DNA of 64,000 nt. It comes from Undaria pinnatifida. Its lineage: Eukaryota; Sar; Phaeophyceae; Laminariales; Alariaceae. A model generated the notes under the pieces. The model made no database searches, was not told where the DNA came from, and was given only the letters and a program-made list of their open reading frames with translations. The stretch lies in NCBI GenBank assembly GCA_012845835.1, contig JABAKD010000025.1:4968319-5032318 (forward strand), written 5' to 3'. The position numbers and the translations under genes were made by a program. This document shows positions 13,501 through 24,654 of the stretch, one piece after another; the stretch's first letter is position 1; each line of letters starts with the position of its first letter.

Positions 13501-13760
13501 TCCCAAGGCGGTAAGTTGTAATTCACAGTACCTGGTATGCAAGGGTAGATGAATTAATGTACGACACAAGAAAACAAACAGCAACATGCGTCGTACATAG
13601 ATGTTGTTCGGCACGAAAGCTAAACACCACACCTAACCTGTAGTTGGTCCTCGTCTTGTTGGAGGCCGTTGTTTTTACCGTGTCCCCCTGATTCGCCCCC
13701 GGATTTTGCGCTCAGGGTCCTCCCAGGGATACCGGCCCTTGCGGTCCTAGGCGCTGGCAT
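1528..13760 (-). CDS. Coiled-coil protein, nine exons, function unknown
   Basis: Exons on the minus strand, 5' to 3': 13760-13638, 11732-11607, 10686-10516, 9481-9260, 8361-8165, 6163-6100, 3847-3761, 3064-2852, 1794-1528. Every intron is GT-AG and all phases agree, giving 1470 nt (489 residues). The first ATG at 13760 opens a basic, Gly/Ser-rich leader of about 40 residues. Long heptad-rich helices follow: LQADLSRRQESYIRRERAF, EKDLLRAFRARLFDVQ, DWAKEMADRLDRVNQ, FKSQEDDRKFLIKQLVAMK running across a junction into KENQALRQERE, and RTELENLLRASVEEVRQE. The ungapped helical flow across each splice junction is the main support. No enzymatic domain, signal peptide or membrane segment is seen. Such proteins are common in flagella and basal bodies, but that role is only a guess. 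The last exon holds a 17-G tract that decides the C-terminal frame; another frame would stop at 1634-1636. The divergent neighbour is the DUF1995 gene. Confidence 0.8.
2263..2400 (+). repeat. 11-bp minisatellite (gtcggcgatat)n
   Basis: About twelve copies of gtcggcgatat with rare substitutions. Because 11 is not a multiple of 3, it opens long frames in every phase; these are not genes. It is in the last intron of the coiled-coil gene. Confidence 0.85.
4928..5000 (+). tRNA. tRNA-Phe (GAA) or tRNA-derived repeat head
   Basis: The 73 nt fold as a full cloverleaf. The 7-bp acceptor stem is GCCTCTA with TGGAGGC, allowing one G-T pair. The D arm holds TAGCTCAGCTGGGAGAGC (A box). The anticodon stem TGGCA/TGCCA encloses loop CTGAAGT with anticodon GAA at 4961-4963. 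The T arm is ACTGG-TTCTATC-CCGGT (B box). There is no intron and no encoded CCA. It lies inside a TIR-flanked repeat and is followed by tandem 85-bp repeats, so it may be a captured tRNA gene or a SINE-like head. Confidence 0.75.
4996..5163 (+). repeat. Two tandem copies of an ~85-bp AT-rich unit after the tRNA
   Basis: Both copies contain ggcatta, a gcgtttgacacat block, an A-run, and ataaataattttat followed by a c/gaggtatata-like end. The first begins within the 3' end of the tRNA sequence. The T-run at 5058 could serve as a Pol III terminator. Confidence 0.6.
5390..5640 (+). repeat. Dispersed repeat family copy (R7)
   Basis: It shares ccaaaaactgatttggag, aacgagaatcatgc, attttgggttaaggagcccc and atcgtagcacgcgt with an inverted copy at 19745-19960. 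Shorter copies occur at 24655-24780 and 12465-12575. No coding frame is shared. Confidence 0.55.
6835..7020 (+). repeat. (ATC)n trinucleotide microsatellite
   Basis: About 60 ATC/GTC triplets give artificial poly-Asp and poly-Met/Thr frames on the minus strand. It lies in the intron between exons 5 and 6 of the coiled-coil gene. Confidence 0.85.
9885..9945 (+). repeat. Tandem duplication of a ~32-bp unit
   Basis: aaagttggtcatcttgcgct gttcgagggtgc is directly repeated with one change. It is intronic in the coiled-coil gene. Confidence 0.6.
11507..11590 (-). repeat. Copy of R1 family beside the exon 2 donor of the coiled-coil gene
   Basis: On the minus strand it reads agtatcacacgcagc, gcgaagatgagtttcga and cctcgatctcaaacct, matching the R1 TIR. 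It starts about 15 nt after the donor at 11606 and extends an open frame that is not part of the exon. Confidence 0.5.
12465..12575 (+). repeat. Dispersed repeat family copy (R7), partial
   Basis: It shares cgtcatccagaatat and tatctatcgtaacacgcgt with the R7 family. It lies in the first intron of the coiled-coil gene. Confidence 0.4.
13128..13295 (+). repeat. Dispersed repeat family copy (R6)
   Basis: tatcctccggcggatgggga, agctcaccacacttccacgt and cgcgtcgtgtgtcgatttaa match an inverted copy at 33358-33515 (tccgccggaggata at its end) and a partial copy at 23210-23300. Confidence 0.55.
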
Positions 13761-14091
13761 GGTGCTCTTCTTGTTTTTGTTGCTCCTTTGTTTTGTTCTC
13801 AGTGTGAATCGAAGTGTTTGTTACCGTTGTCTCGCGTTTTAGTTGAGACAAGACTACGTAAAGCCGAGCTCAGGACCCCTTCTCTTCCAAGGGTGAATCA
13901 TCGACCAGCCTCGCCCTTTGGCCGTGGCGTGTTCCACGCCGGGGAACAGCCGGACGCCACTGCAACTCGCGGCGCGTTTACTATCATACGAGGCAACGAG
14001 CGGCGCAACTTTCTTCCAATCAAAAACTCGAAAATGGCCTAATCGTTGACGGTTTCATGCGAGACGGTATATATTCCCCCTTTTTTCTTGT
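13761..14091. promoter_or_regulatory. Divergent promoter region between coiled-coil and DUF1995 genes
   Basis: About 330 bp separate the ATG of the minus-strand coiled-coil gene (13760) from the earliest ATG of the plus-strand DUF1995 gene (14092). Both promoters and both 5' UTRs must fit here unless upstream non-coding exons exist. I see no convincing TATA box. The assignment rests only on gene geometry. Confidence 0.45.
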
Positions 14092-17000
14092 ATGGAACTC
14101 CCGGTTTATCAAAGCGTAGATACTTGCTGCTCGCTCTGCTGCGTATTGCGGTGTCTGATGGTGCTGCCTGGGCACTCGCTTACCGTGCACTGCGGCGAGG
14201 CTTACCTCGTGACCACCGTACTAGCGCTTCTGCTCGTCGTCTTTGCTCCGCAGGTTGATGCGTTCGTTCCTGCGGGATGCAGTCGTTTTGGTGCACCAAA
14301 ATTAACCCCATCCTCGTCATCATGTGTCAAACATACACGTTCGTCACAACACAGCACTGCTGCTGCCTGTCGTAACGAGGAACCTGTGCTTGGCACGGGG
14401 GTTCGAGCCAGGGGGGGCACGAGGCGACGGTCGACGATTGACGATGTTCTTGTTGGGGACGACGAGAGTGCTGACCGCGATGACGACGACGGTGGTGGTG
14501 GTGGTGGTGGTGGTGGTGGTGATGTAGGGAGTAGCAAGGATGATATCTGGGCCGGTGCGGAACTTCCGCTGAGTAACGATCAGCAGGTGGAGCAAGCGAC
14601 AGGCGCCCTGTGGAAGGTACGTACGGATGTCAAAACATGTACCAGGGGTACAAGGTATCAGTAGGCAGACCAGGCATTGTACCTGATAGCCATATGCCAA
14701 GAATGGTGTCGGTCTTTTACATTGTACATGCTCAAGAGATTATCTCTACCAGGGGGAAAGTGCAGGATGCCAGATTATACCGGACACTGGCCCTCATAGC
14801 ATGGTACCGGTACCGGTACCGATACTGGTACTACAGCATACTGCTGTATCTGGTTCTAATCGTACCAAACGATTTCACCGGCACTATACCGGCAATATGC
14901 ACCATTCAACCTGCACTATAGGGGGACATCCATTGCTGTACTTGATACTTGGATACCCTGGTAGTTGAATTATGTTACTTGACACTTGATCCCACACTGA
15001 ACCGACATGTAGTACGTGACACTTGGGAGAGCTTGCATCGAAATGATAGCTCGATATCATACGTACAGTTGATCACAGCTGCTCTTGGAACTGGCTTCTG
15101 GAATCACTCAAAAATAACATTGATTATCCTCAAGCTATAATGTCAAAATCGAATTCGTGCTTGGGGCCAACGAACGATTCTTACGTTCTATCGGGCAGCA
15201 AGACGTGCCCAAATTTTGACGATTCGCTGCCTCCGGTAAGCGCCACCGTACTTTGTACGTGGTACTTGATGCTTGGGAACGCTGTACCTTGCTGTACCGT
15301 AAAATGTAAAGTTTATACTTGTAGTCGAATCATACAGTAGATATCTGCTCTTAGAACTAGCTGTCTTTGGAATCAAATACTCAGTCATGTTTGTTGTGCT
15401 CAAGCTATTCATTACAATCGGCTCCACGCCTATAAATAGGGGAACGTCTGCCACAATGAATTGATTCGAGCGCGAAAGCGCCTGGGTTCCCGTTGAAAAA
15501 TGTTGGTAGTCGTCTGCCTGGCTACCGCCATCGGTCTTGCTACTTCCACCGTTGTGGTAATACTACTGCTGTAGTACCCACGGCCAACGTGGTCTTGGCC
15601 TTTGTCGCGTGATCTAGATTATTCGTAGATCTTCCGGCAGCACCGTGACACTACCGCCATCGGTGTTGTTTCTGCCACCGTCGTGTCAACATTCTTGTCA
15701 CGGTATAGCACCCACAGCCGTCGTTACCTTGGCCCTTGTCGCGCGATATATGCTGTTTCTAGATTTTCCGGCAGCATCGTGACACGATATGGCTTCCGTC
15801 GCTCGATGGCCGCATGATCAGCGCAACTCATTCCAGCTTGAATATAGCTACACTAGTAGCATGCTTCTACATATCATACCTACCGGTCAGTGTGAAAGTA
15901 TCCGGGAAGTGTGATGATGCAGGCGGCACGTACATAGGTCGCTCAGCAAGATTCTTAGAGAGTACGTTGTACGTCCTGCTGCTATCAGCCGTTTTTTTAC
16001 GATGTGCTCCGAGAATTGCAATGTCTTCTTCTGCTGCCGTTGCTGCTGCCAATCAATGCTGCTCCGCTGTATTACTGTGCTGCTGCACTGTTGTATCTTG
16101 AGCGGCTGCGGGTCAAGTTTTTCGCTTGCTACCAGGTACTTGGCACCGGTACGTACCAGTACGAGTGAGTGTGGCATGCCTGCTGCATGTGTTTCCATGG
16201 GCGTGCCTGTCGCGCTCGGTAAGGCCATGTCGTCTGTGCATGTTCTTCCGTGCTGTGGTCTAATGCGTGCAAGTTCGGTACAAGCGTGGACGCTCGCGCG
16301 GGCTGCACGGCATTCACTCTCGTCTGCCTGGACTGTGACGCAACAAGAAGGTATTTGTTGGTCCGGCCAGGTTCAGCGGGATGTCTTTTCGCGTTGACCA
16401 ATCACACGAAGATGTACTATGTCAAATGCACAACATAGCTCCATTTTCGATGGTGTTTGTATTCCGAAATTCGGTCTGTGATTCGTCATATTCACCCATG
16501 CGTTATATCAATCTTGCCCTACTGCTCGTCGCAGTACCTTACAATCGATCTCATGCTTCGTGTCTCGGAGCGATGAACGATCCGCAGGCTCCATCGGACG
16601 GCAAGACACGCCGCATCCCACGGATGTCGCTGCCTTTGTTAGGCGCTATCGAGATCCTACCCTGTACCCGTTACTTGATACTTGGGAGAGCTCTTGTCGA
16701 GATAGCTCGAGATCATAGATAACTGGTACTCTTGGAGCTAGCTCTTGACGTCGGTTGCTAGCCCCCGAACCACCCACTTGCACTGTTGGATGACAACGCT
16801 CGCCGGACCTTGAGGATATTGCAACCTCTGATAGGCGCCCCTGTACTCTGAAGCTGGTACTTGATATTTGGGAGAGTTGTTGTGCCGTATCGAGACACGG
16901 TAGCTCAAGATACACCATATAGAGAAAACTGTTGTTCTTGGAACTGCAGTGGCTGTCTGCTCGAATTAACCAATCGCTCAATGGCGTTAACTATGTTCAA

Positions 17001-20000
17001 GCTACAGACACTTACATGAATCGATTTCCTGCTCTCGTGCCCCTGAACGACCCTTAGGCTCTCTCGGACGGCAAGACACGCCAAATCTTGAGATTGTCGC
17101 TGCCCCTGATAGGCGCCACCGAGATGGACGACTGGCCTGGGGGAGACCGACAGCGGTACAAAGCCTGCGGCCCGATGGTCAAGACCCTGCTGCTCGGGAA
17201 TAAAGTAGCCGAGGTATGATATGATGGCATGATACGTGTACCACTTTTTGTGCTTTTCTATTTTTTCCCTGGGGTATTCTTCCGCGCCAGAGCGACTGGG
17301 GCCTGTCCTGTCACCACGAAGTTGATTATGGTGATGACGAGTTAGTGGGACAGTAACAAGAACAAGACGCCATGATAATATGTACATCTCAGACTGCTTT
17401 CATACCAATCGAATCGATTTAACCGATGCATGCTATGATGATATCCTGACCTGGAAAATCGGCCAACTAGAAAACTGCGGGCACGAAAAGCCTATTTCTC
17501 TACTTGTGTGCATACCTATCAATTGTAATTGTACGCGCAGGTTTGGGTTCTGCGGACGGCGCCATTTGTGAAAGCGTTACTACTTATTTATTGGCCGTTG
17601 GGCTACTGGTAAAATTTTCCACGCATCGAACAGACAATGACCTGCGAAGATCACTTAGATCATCTAGATCCTATGTCTTTCGTTCTAACTTGTGATATGG
17701 TGCGCAGCATCTGCGTAGTACATATCCACCCCAGGGAGCATACGCCAGGTCATGCGGATCATTCGGTTCCCATCCGGCAATAAAATCTAGACCATGCGTA
17801 CCATATACAAACCAAAAAGCCGTCTGCCCTGGAAGACGAAGATCGCGAAATGGGATCTGATCTGCCCGGTTTGTGAAAGGTTAAGATAGCAGTAGCAGTA
17901 GCAGTAGCAGTAGCAGTAGCAGTAGCAGTAGCAGATAGTCCAATTACCCACCCGATGTTTAGCCACCCAAAGTTAAGCAGTAGTACACAAGTCGCATGGT
18001 ACAAGCTGAGGTGCAGATACTTCAATACACACCGTTTGTCGTCAAGAGCGGGGTGACAGCAACACTCTCTCGTTTTTTTTTTCCGTGTGTTTTCTCCTGA
18101 CTTCACATCTTTCCTGTGTTTTCGTTTCTTTGAGAAGGGTGCCACGGTGGTCGAGCAGATCCTGGACGAGTCAGACGCGGTGGGTCTGATGCAACTGCAG
18201 TGCAAGGAGGCCAAGCACGACGTTTCGGCGATGATCTTCCCCACCACGGACACCCTCTCCTTGCAGAAACAGGTACAGTATCAGTATTGGTCCCTATAAA
18301 GTCCCGGTGAGTACCTATGTGGTAGTGTATAACACACCCCCTCTGATGGTTTTTCAGGGCCCATTTCCTCTAAAGCCAGAGGGGCACAATCAACGAAAAG
18401 GGTGGCCTTCGGAACGTCTCTTAGAGATATTTCGATGGACGCGTCGCTCGGCGTTTGCACTCTATTCGTACCTGCCGTCGAGAAAAATCGACATTGAAAA
18501 TTCTGCGAGGGTGTGTGCCTAACACTGCCATGCACGGTAGTGTGCCCGCTATACGCATGAGAAAAAAAAAACGCACACACAAATGGGAGCAATCAGTATT
18601 GGCAGTAGGCGGGGTATTGCCGGTTGCTGCTGTTGTGCTGATACTTCTGGTTTGGACACGTCTGCGCTCTTCGTAGAGGGACCACTTCTGTATTGTGAAA
18701 TTCGCCGTTTTACGTTGTGTTCCTTTCAGGAAGCGCATCGCGGTATTGTAGCAGCAAGGTGCGTAGCTGTCGTCAAAGCTGATTGGTGCGCTGGTATCTG
18801 ATATGCCGGTTTGGCTGTCCGCGGCCCGCTAATCGGTTGGTGTTCGTCGGGATTAGAAGGACTATTTTGTGCCAAGAAAAAAGCTCGCTAAAGCAGTGCA
18901 AGTTCAGGCAGAGGTATCGTTCGTGAAACGATTCCTCATAAGTCTCGTGTACTGTTTTTCGGGGTTTTATAAGTACTAGGGAATAGGCCCAGCCCCTCCG
19001 CCCAATTGGCGGAGGGGCTACCTTTTGGGAATATTAGATGAACGGGTTGTCTTGCGGTGCATGCCACACGACTCACAAGGTCCCCGTTCGGGATGGGCTT
19101 GGCTTGATATCCTGGGGGCGTCGCAAGTTAACAATGGTGGACTCAAGCGTTCCATCGATATGCACCTGGCGTGATTGGAGCTACAGCAGGACTGCTTTTG
19201 CTCCCCTGCTGTGTGCTTCGTATACCTTGTATGAGGTCCGACGATGCGTGTTTGATTGTTGCATTGGACTTGAAAGCGTTGTCGTGGTTCGATGTCCTGC
19301 TGTGCACCAACCACACACGTACCTGGTATACCGTAAAGCTCTCTGCCAACGTCCCCTGGAGCGAGCGTTTGTGTTTCAATAAAACATTGTCCCCGGGGAG
19401 AACAAAGAGGTAGGCGGGACTTCGTCAAACAGAATAACCCCCCCGGGGATTAAACGCCCCGGGGGTTTCTTCCTAAATACAGTGTACTCGACACATCCGC
19501 TTCAGGCTCGTGTGTGGCCAACTTCCCCGCCGTCGCGTACAGGAAGGGCGTGGGTTCGTTCTTGTGTGTCTACGGTACCGACATTTATGGGGGTATTCTT
19601 ACAAAGTGTTTTTTGTGTCGTCTGCTTTGGGTGTCGCTTTCTTTTTTCCTAGGTGAGCCTTCCTGTGCCGTACTTGACGTTGTGTCCCGAACCATGGGTT
19701 TTGTAGCAGGTGGAGTTTGAGTTTATGGAGCGGTTGCATATTGCACCAAACACTTGTCTGTAGAGACGCGTGCTACGATCGAGGTAGCACTTCTTGTCTG
19801 AAATGTTTTCTGAATGGCGGGGCTCCTTCACCCAAAATCGGCGGAAGTAAGCCTTTTTTTTGCATGATTCTCGTTGTATACTTAGGCCATGGGATTTTTT
19901 TATCCGCGATAAAGCAGGTTTGTTTTTCTCCAAATCAGTTTTTGGGGTTAAGAAGGACATGTATTAACCTCCTGAAGTGAGAAACCTCGCAAAAAACGTG

Positions 20001-23000
20001 GTGCGCCTCTGCGGCAGCCCGCTGCAGGCAACGAATAACAAGCAACAGCAACGGATGCGCACTGCTCCTTGCATACAAGTCCACAAGTCGCGGTGGGCGG
20101 AATGGAATACCGCAGATGTATTTGTGTTCTCCCCCCGGGGTGACATCGTTGTTTCGTGCTGTCCCGTGAGGGAAGGGGATTTATGATTTATTTTTATCAT
20201 AAAGTTGTCTCCGGGGATACCAAAGAGGTAGGGGCGTCTAAAAAACTTTATAAAGATCCTTAATCGGGGGTAATGCAACGTGTTTTACCACTTTTTCGGC
20301 CATTTGGGGGGCGGGGGCGGGGGAACACAAGAGCGGGGGCGTTGACGGAGGATATCACGGTGTGCCCGTGACTACTAGCACAAAGGTAACAACCTAAAAC
20401 ACGGCTGCCGTTGGACCGCTGCTGCTGTACTGCTGCTGCATGCACTGCTGACTTCGTCGCTGCGCGGCTGAGCCGCCGCCTTTGCGAAAAACTTCACTGC
20501 TCTTTTTGATAATTTGTGTACGTGCGCCTATAACATGACGGCGCGCACGCCACTCGTACATACAGAAGCGCACACATACACAGACACACAGAGGCACCGT
20601 CCATGGCTGTCACAAAGGAGAGGACTTACAGCGCCGCATGCACAGAGCCTGGAGGTTCATGTGTAATGCAGCAGCAGAGCAGCAGAGCGACAACAAAACA
20701 GACAACATGGGGTTTGTGTCGGTCTTTGCTGCTACTGTATGCTTCGTATACCTGGTATGAGGTCCGACGATGTGTGCTGGGGCATCAACACCCAACAGCA
20801 GGCAACAACAGCAGCAGACAGCACAAGGCAGCAAGAACAGCAGCAGCCAGTAGCAGCTAGCAGAAGCAGAAACAGCAGCTCGGTTCGTGTGCTTTAAAAT
20901 TGCAGGGGTTTCCATCGGAATAAACCGTGTTTTGGTTCTGTTCGTACGCCCGTCAAACTTCGCCACCGCTGCGCAGGATGCCCTGATCGACTGTCCCCGC
21001 CATGGTTTTTCGTTCGTCCGCACAAGGGCCATGGCACGTGACGACGACGAATCCAAGCGCATGCTGTTGTCTCTGTTGCTCGCGATTCCCTAGATCTCTG
21101 TCCAGCCAAGTGCGTAAAAACACACTAACTCCAAGGTAACGCCATCCAAAAAAAAAGTCTGCTTTCGTTTTTCAGCTTAGTAGTGTTGAATGAGATTGTT
21201 CACCTGTTATACACCACATGAAGGTTTATTGCGATTATAGCGACTTTGCGCAGGCTGCAGTTTCCGTCGAGGCTAAGGGCCGTTCTTGACGGCACGCAAA
21301 ATCTTGCCAACTTGGAACGTTGAAAAAAAGCAACACTAAATAAACGCTTGCATAAATTAGCCAACGAACGACGTGGGAAACTTTTAGAATAGAAAACATT
21401 TGGCGAATACATGGAATACAGTGGAAAGTTTTGTTGGCAAACCTGCCAACTAGCAAAATTCTTGCTGTGTACAATTTTCGTGTCGTTAAGAACGGCCCAA
21501 ACAACCGCAAGCCACCACAGCCTCGTCCGAAGCGCTGCGCCGCCACACGTCAATAAAAAAAACCCAGTCATCTGTCTAACCTCCCGAAATACCACGTGCA
21601 TGCCGCAAGCGCTGTGGCGTTACACATTTTAAAAACGTTGTCGCAAGCATCTCTCCCAGCCTTCCGAAATGCCGTATGCCTACCGCAAGCGGTGTGCTGG
21701 CATAGGTTTGAAGAAATGACCACAAGCATCTGTCCCAACCTCCCAAAATGCCTCATGCATGCCGCCGCTGCTGAGGGCAGGTCACAACGGGTGCTGGCTC
21801 ACGCCTTGTAGCGCTCGTCAACCCTGCGTGGAAAAGCGTTGCAGATTTCGGTCTGTTCGGGGCAGGAGAAGCTAAGAAGGCGCTGTCGGAGTTTGAGGTC
21901 ACGTACTCGCTCCAGAGCCTGGTAGTATACGGTTACACGGTAAGAGCCGGTAACGTTTTTTAGTACTGATTTATTTTGTTTTTACCGTTCGACAATTTCA
22001 AAATCGGTCACTTAGACTATTGATATTCCCAGAAATGTTGATATTTTCGTTTTTTCGGTGTTTCCCTCTTGGTACAGTATCGTCTTTTTTTCTGTTGAGA
22101 CGACGCAAGAAAGCGGTGTGCCCTCCGGTAGGACTGTGGCTTGGTTGACTACGTACATAAATGGTAATGTCGCCGACTAGTAACTAGTTGGCTAGGTGTT
22201 ACGGCCATTGCAGTGCATTACAGCTATAATAGTTGCTTACAGTAACTTGAAAGAGGTCTGCGTATTTGTATCTAACTGGTGAGGTCGTAACTCGCAATGT
22301 GTTATACCAGACCAGATACAATCAGTTGGTTGGTTGGGTGTCTTCACCGCTGTCAAGTTCAGCCAGCTCATGTCCCTACCTCTGCTGCTTCGCTTGCGCG
22401 GTCGTTCATGTTCGCCTGCCAGCCCTCTCCGCAATGAAAATCAACTTTTTTCCTCGCGCTAACGCTCCGGAGACGCTTTTTCTTGACCGCGTGTTCAAGA
22501 GTGCAGTCTCGCATGAAGTGCTTTACTTTTTCGCACCGCGCTTGTCGCGCCGTAGGCGCCGTTGTGCCTACCCGTTTTTGCTACCTGTTCCACGCAGTAC
22601 GCACGGTAAGAGCCTACCTGAGGCCACTGTGAAGTTGGCGTTATGATTTCAGGCGCTTTGTCTGCCCTTGTCATTTTCGTCTTCGGCCGAGCCAATCGAA
22701 TCGCTTCAGCGAGCATGGAGAGGTGGACCACCCCCCCCCACAGATAGACCCTTAGAGTCAGTGACAGGGAGATGAGACACGCGCCATGCACTTCGAGTCT
22801 AGTTGAACCCACCTTCGCGTGGTAGGCAAGTAGTTAGGCGGACCCCGACATTACCTGCACCCCTTTCCCTCTCCCCTTCCCCGCTCACCCCCCCCCGGCT
22901 CCTCCCTCCCACTGGAGCTCTAAAGACCACAACCACTACCACGACTTTGATTTTGCGCGCGTCTTGAATGCAGCTTCGGCTCCTGTATTGCTACCCCGGC

Positions 23001-23174
23001 CCTTGGCGACTGTTTCTCATCGGAGAGGCTACGGGGACGCGGGAGCTGCTCGGATCGTGGGAAAATAACCCATCCAACGACGAAGTAGAGAACGCGGTTT
23101 TCGACAAAAAGGGGAGGCCGAACGCTGCCGAGAGGGTTCAGGCCAGCGCTAAGTTTTTCCAGGACGGCATGTGA
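14092..23174 (+). CDS. Plastid-targeted DUF1995 (LPA3-like) protein
   Basis: Exons: 14092-14616, 17058-17213, 18135-18272, two microexons 18730-18758 (29 nt) and 20205-20227 (23 nt), 21812-21939, 22974-23174. Phases 0/0/0/2/1/0 all agree. Exon 1 encodes a signal peptide with core TVLALLLVVFAPQVDA followed by FVP, the heterokont plastid-targeting pattern (a Met at 14155 could also be the start), then an acidic and poly-Gly linker. The body shows DUF1995 features: LPLIGATEMDDWPGG, LDESDAVGLMQLQCKEA, LVNPAWKSVADFGLF, TYSLQSLVVYGYT and CYPGPWR before the C-terminus FFQDGM. DUF1995 proteins of the LPA3 type are linked to photosystem assembly in plants; a plastid-stroma location is inferred. The two microexons are supported only by phase and splice signals. 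The intron before exon 2 contains decayed copies of the exon 2 start. The gene converges on HMG-CoA reductase. Confidence 0.85.
14750..14935 (+). mobile_element. MITE-like repeat of family R4 in a DUF1995 intron
   Basis: The right part (ttcaccggcactataccggc, then ttcaacctgcactatagggg) matches copies at 27697-27890 and 52514-52692. The left end is less clear here. Only the family resemblance and intronic location are claimed. Confidence 0.4.
15165..16850 (+). repeat. Decayed copies of the DUF1995 exon 2 acceptor border
   Basis: Three stretches (15165-15250, 16571-16660, 16788-16850) resemble the working intron end and first ~25 codons of exon 2 (17058). The second keeps a good acceptor (gaacgatccgcag) and an open frame with SDGKTRRIP. 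The first has lost the AG (cttac instead of cttag). The third is truncated. A shared intron block (ttgatacttgggagag) follows each copy and also occurs at 15020, so the unit is a few hundred bp. Confidence 0.7.
17883..17935 (+). repeat. (AGCAGT)n hexanucleotide repeat
   Basis: Nine near-perfect units in the DUF1995 intron between exons 2 and 3. Confidence 0.85.
19387..19409 (+). repeat. Decayed copy of the DUF1995 23-nt microexon with donor
   Basis: attgtccccggggagaacaa followed by agag|gtaggcg resembles ttgtctccggggatac then caaagag|gtagggg at 20205-20230. The acceptor AG before it is missing (aaaac instead of aaag). Flanks also share gcttcgtatacctggtatga at 19215 and 20740. Confidence 0.45.
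19745..19960 (-). repeat. Dispersed repeat family copy (R7), inverted
   Basis: This is the reverse complement of the 5390-5640 family, including ctccaaatcagtttttgg and gcggggctccttcaccc. It lies in the intron between the two DUF1995 microexons. Confidence 0.55.
21570..21770 (+). repeat. Three tandem ~78-bp units in a DUF1995 intron
   Basis: Blocks like catctgtcccaacctcccaa aatgcctcatgcatgccgc recur at about 21575, 21650 and 21732. They end just before the acceptor of the 21812 exon. Confidence 0.6.
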
Positions 23175-23410
23175 TTTTCATTCTCGATTTGTCCTCTGTT
23201 TTGTTTCGACGTCCTCCGGCGGGTGGATCAAGCTGAAACTTAAAAGCTCACCACACGTCCACGCATGTGTTGTACGTCAATTATGTTTTAACGAAGTTGC
23301 TGGTGAGGTGCGACTGAACCCGAGGCCTGGTACTCAGCATTGCAGCGCGTATTCAACACACAAGAGGCCTGCGGACCAACCGACAAAAAATGATTCCACA
23401 CTAGATCCAA

Positions 23411-23621
23411 GTAGCTGGTTACAAAAAAGCGTGGGTGCAGTTCTGAAGAGGTTCACGGATAAAACAGATGCCGACGCTACAACTCCGACGATGTAGTCTT
23501 CCCATTGTAGTCTATAGCTGGTTAAAAAAAAGCGTGGGTGCAGTTCTGAAGAGGTTCACGTATAAAACAGATGCCGACGCAACAACTCCGACGATGTAGT
23601 CTTCCCGTTATAGTCTATATA
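23411..23621 (+). repeat. Tandem pair of ~106-bp units, nearly identical
   Basis: gcgtgggtgcagttctgaag, aggttcacggataaaacaga and tccgacgatgtagtcttccc occur twice in a row with only a handful of differences, suggesting a recent duplication. Confidence 0.85.
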
Positions 23622-24654
23622 CCCACCGATTCTTCGTCTTGGAGAGATAAAACAAGCTTTGTTGTCACACACTACAAGACAGAGACGTGCATGCTCGCAA
23701 TATCTGCGGGATCGAGAAAAACAACTCTACACGCACGCTAAGTTATGGGGGTAAATACGTGCGCAATGCAGATATACGCAACCCGCATTTAGCCTGGCTG
23801 CGCTCGCTACCTACTCGGCCTTCCTCCACGGTGACCAGACGCCACAAAAAACGCACGAGAGGGCACCCGACAGAAGCACGAACGTGTGTTGACAGTTCCC
23901 TGCACAAAAAGCAGGCACGCATATACACAAATACGTTCTGCCTCCTCCTATCATAGCCTCCGAACGATCACATATTGCCGTACGTAAAAAAACATAAGGA
24001 AGCAGTCCTCACAACGATCGCATATTAGACTAAATACATTGCTATTCGTCAAAACACTAGGAAATCGCATATCGTTATGCATTTACAGTCTATCGCCATA
24101 CATACGTGAAAACATAATACCAGGTAGGAAACAGTGCGCGGTCTCTATCCCCCGCGCACAGTCCGTGTTGCATCATGAAAACACAAGACGCCAGGGGAGG
24201 TAGCTGTAGGAGAGCTAAATGACTACAGTACGTTCACAAGCGTGTCGCATTTCATCACCGCGTACGTCTGCTCTCGTCCTCGACGACGGGAAGGCATGCA
24301 GCGGTCGAGCGGCGAAACAAACCCCGGGCCCGAGAAGAAATCGGGCTTAAAGGAACGGAAGCAAAAGCAACTCTGGTCGCGAAAAACAATCACACCCCAC
24401 GCCAATTATTGAAGACACGCTACATCGACCGTCGATAAAAGCTCACATGAACTAAACCGAAAGGTTAAAAGAGGATAAGAAAACACTAAAATATATATAG
24501 TCTATACTTGGACTGGAGCCACATGCTACGGTGAAAAGGTGCGCCTTATTTTTTCCAAGAGTCCTCACATGAGAAGAAGCTCTACACGCCATCCCAAAAA
24601 CGATTTCGAGACTAAAGAAAGTGAAAACCGATGGACAAAACCCATGCCCTAGGT

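Noticed and set aside
18358-18520. Extra DUF1995 exon after tttttcag at 18358
   Set aside because: The in-phase frame has no donor before its stop and no resemblance to the family; another frame looks better but is out of phase.
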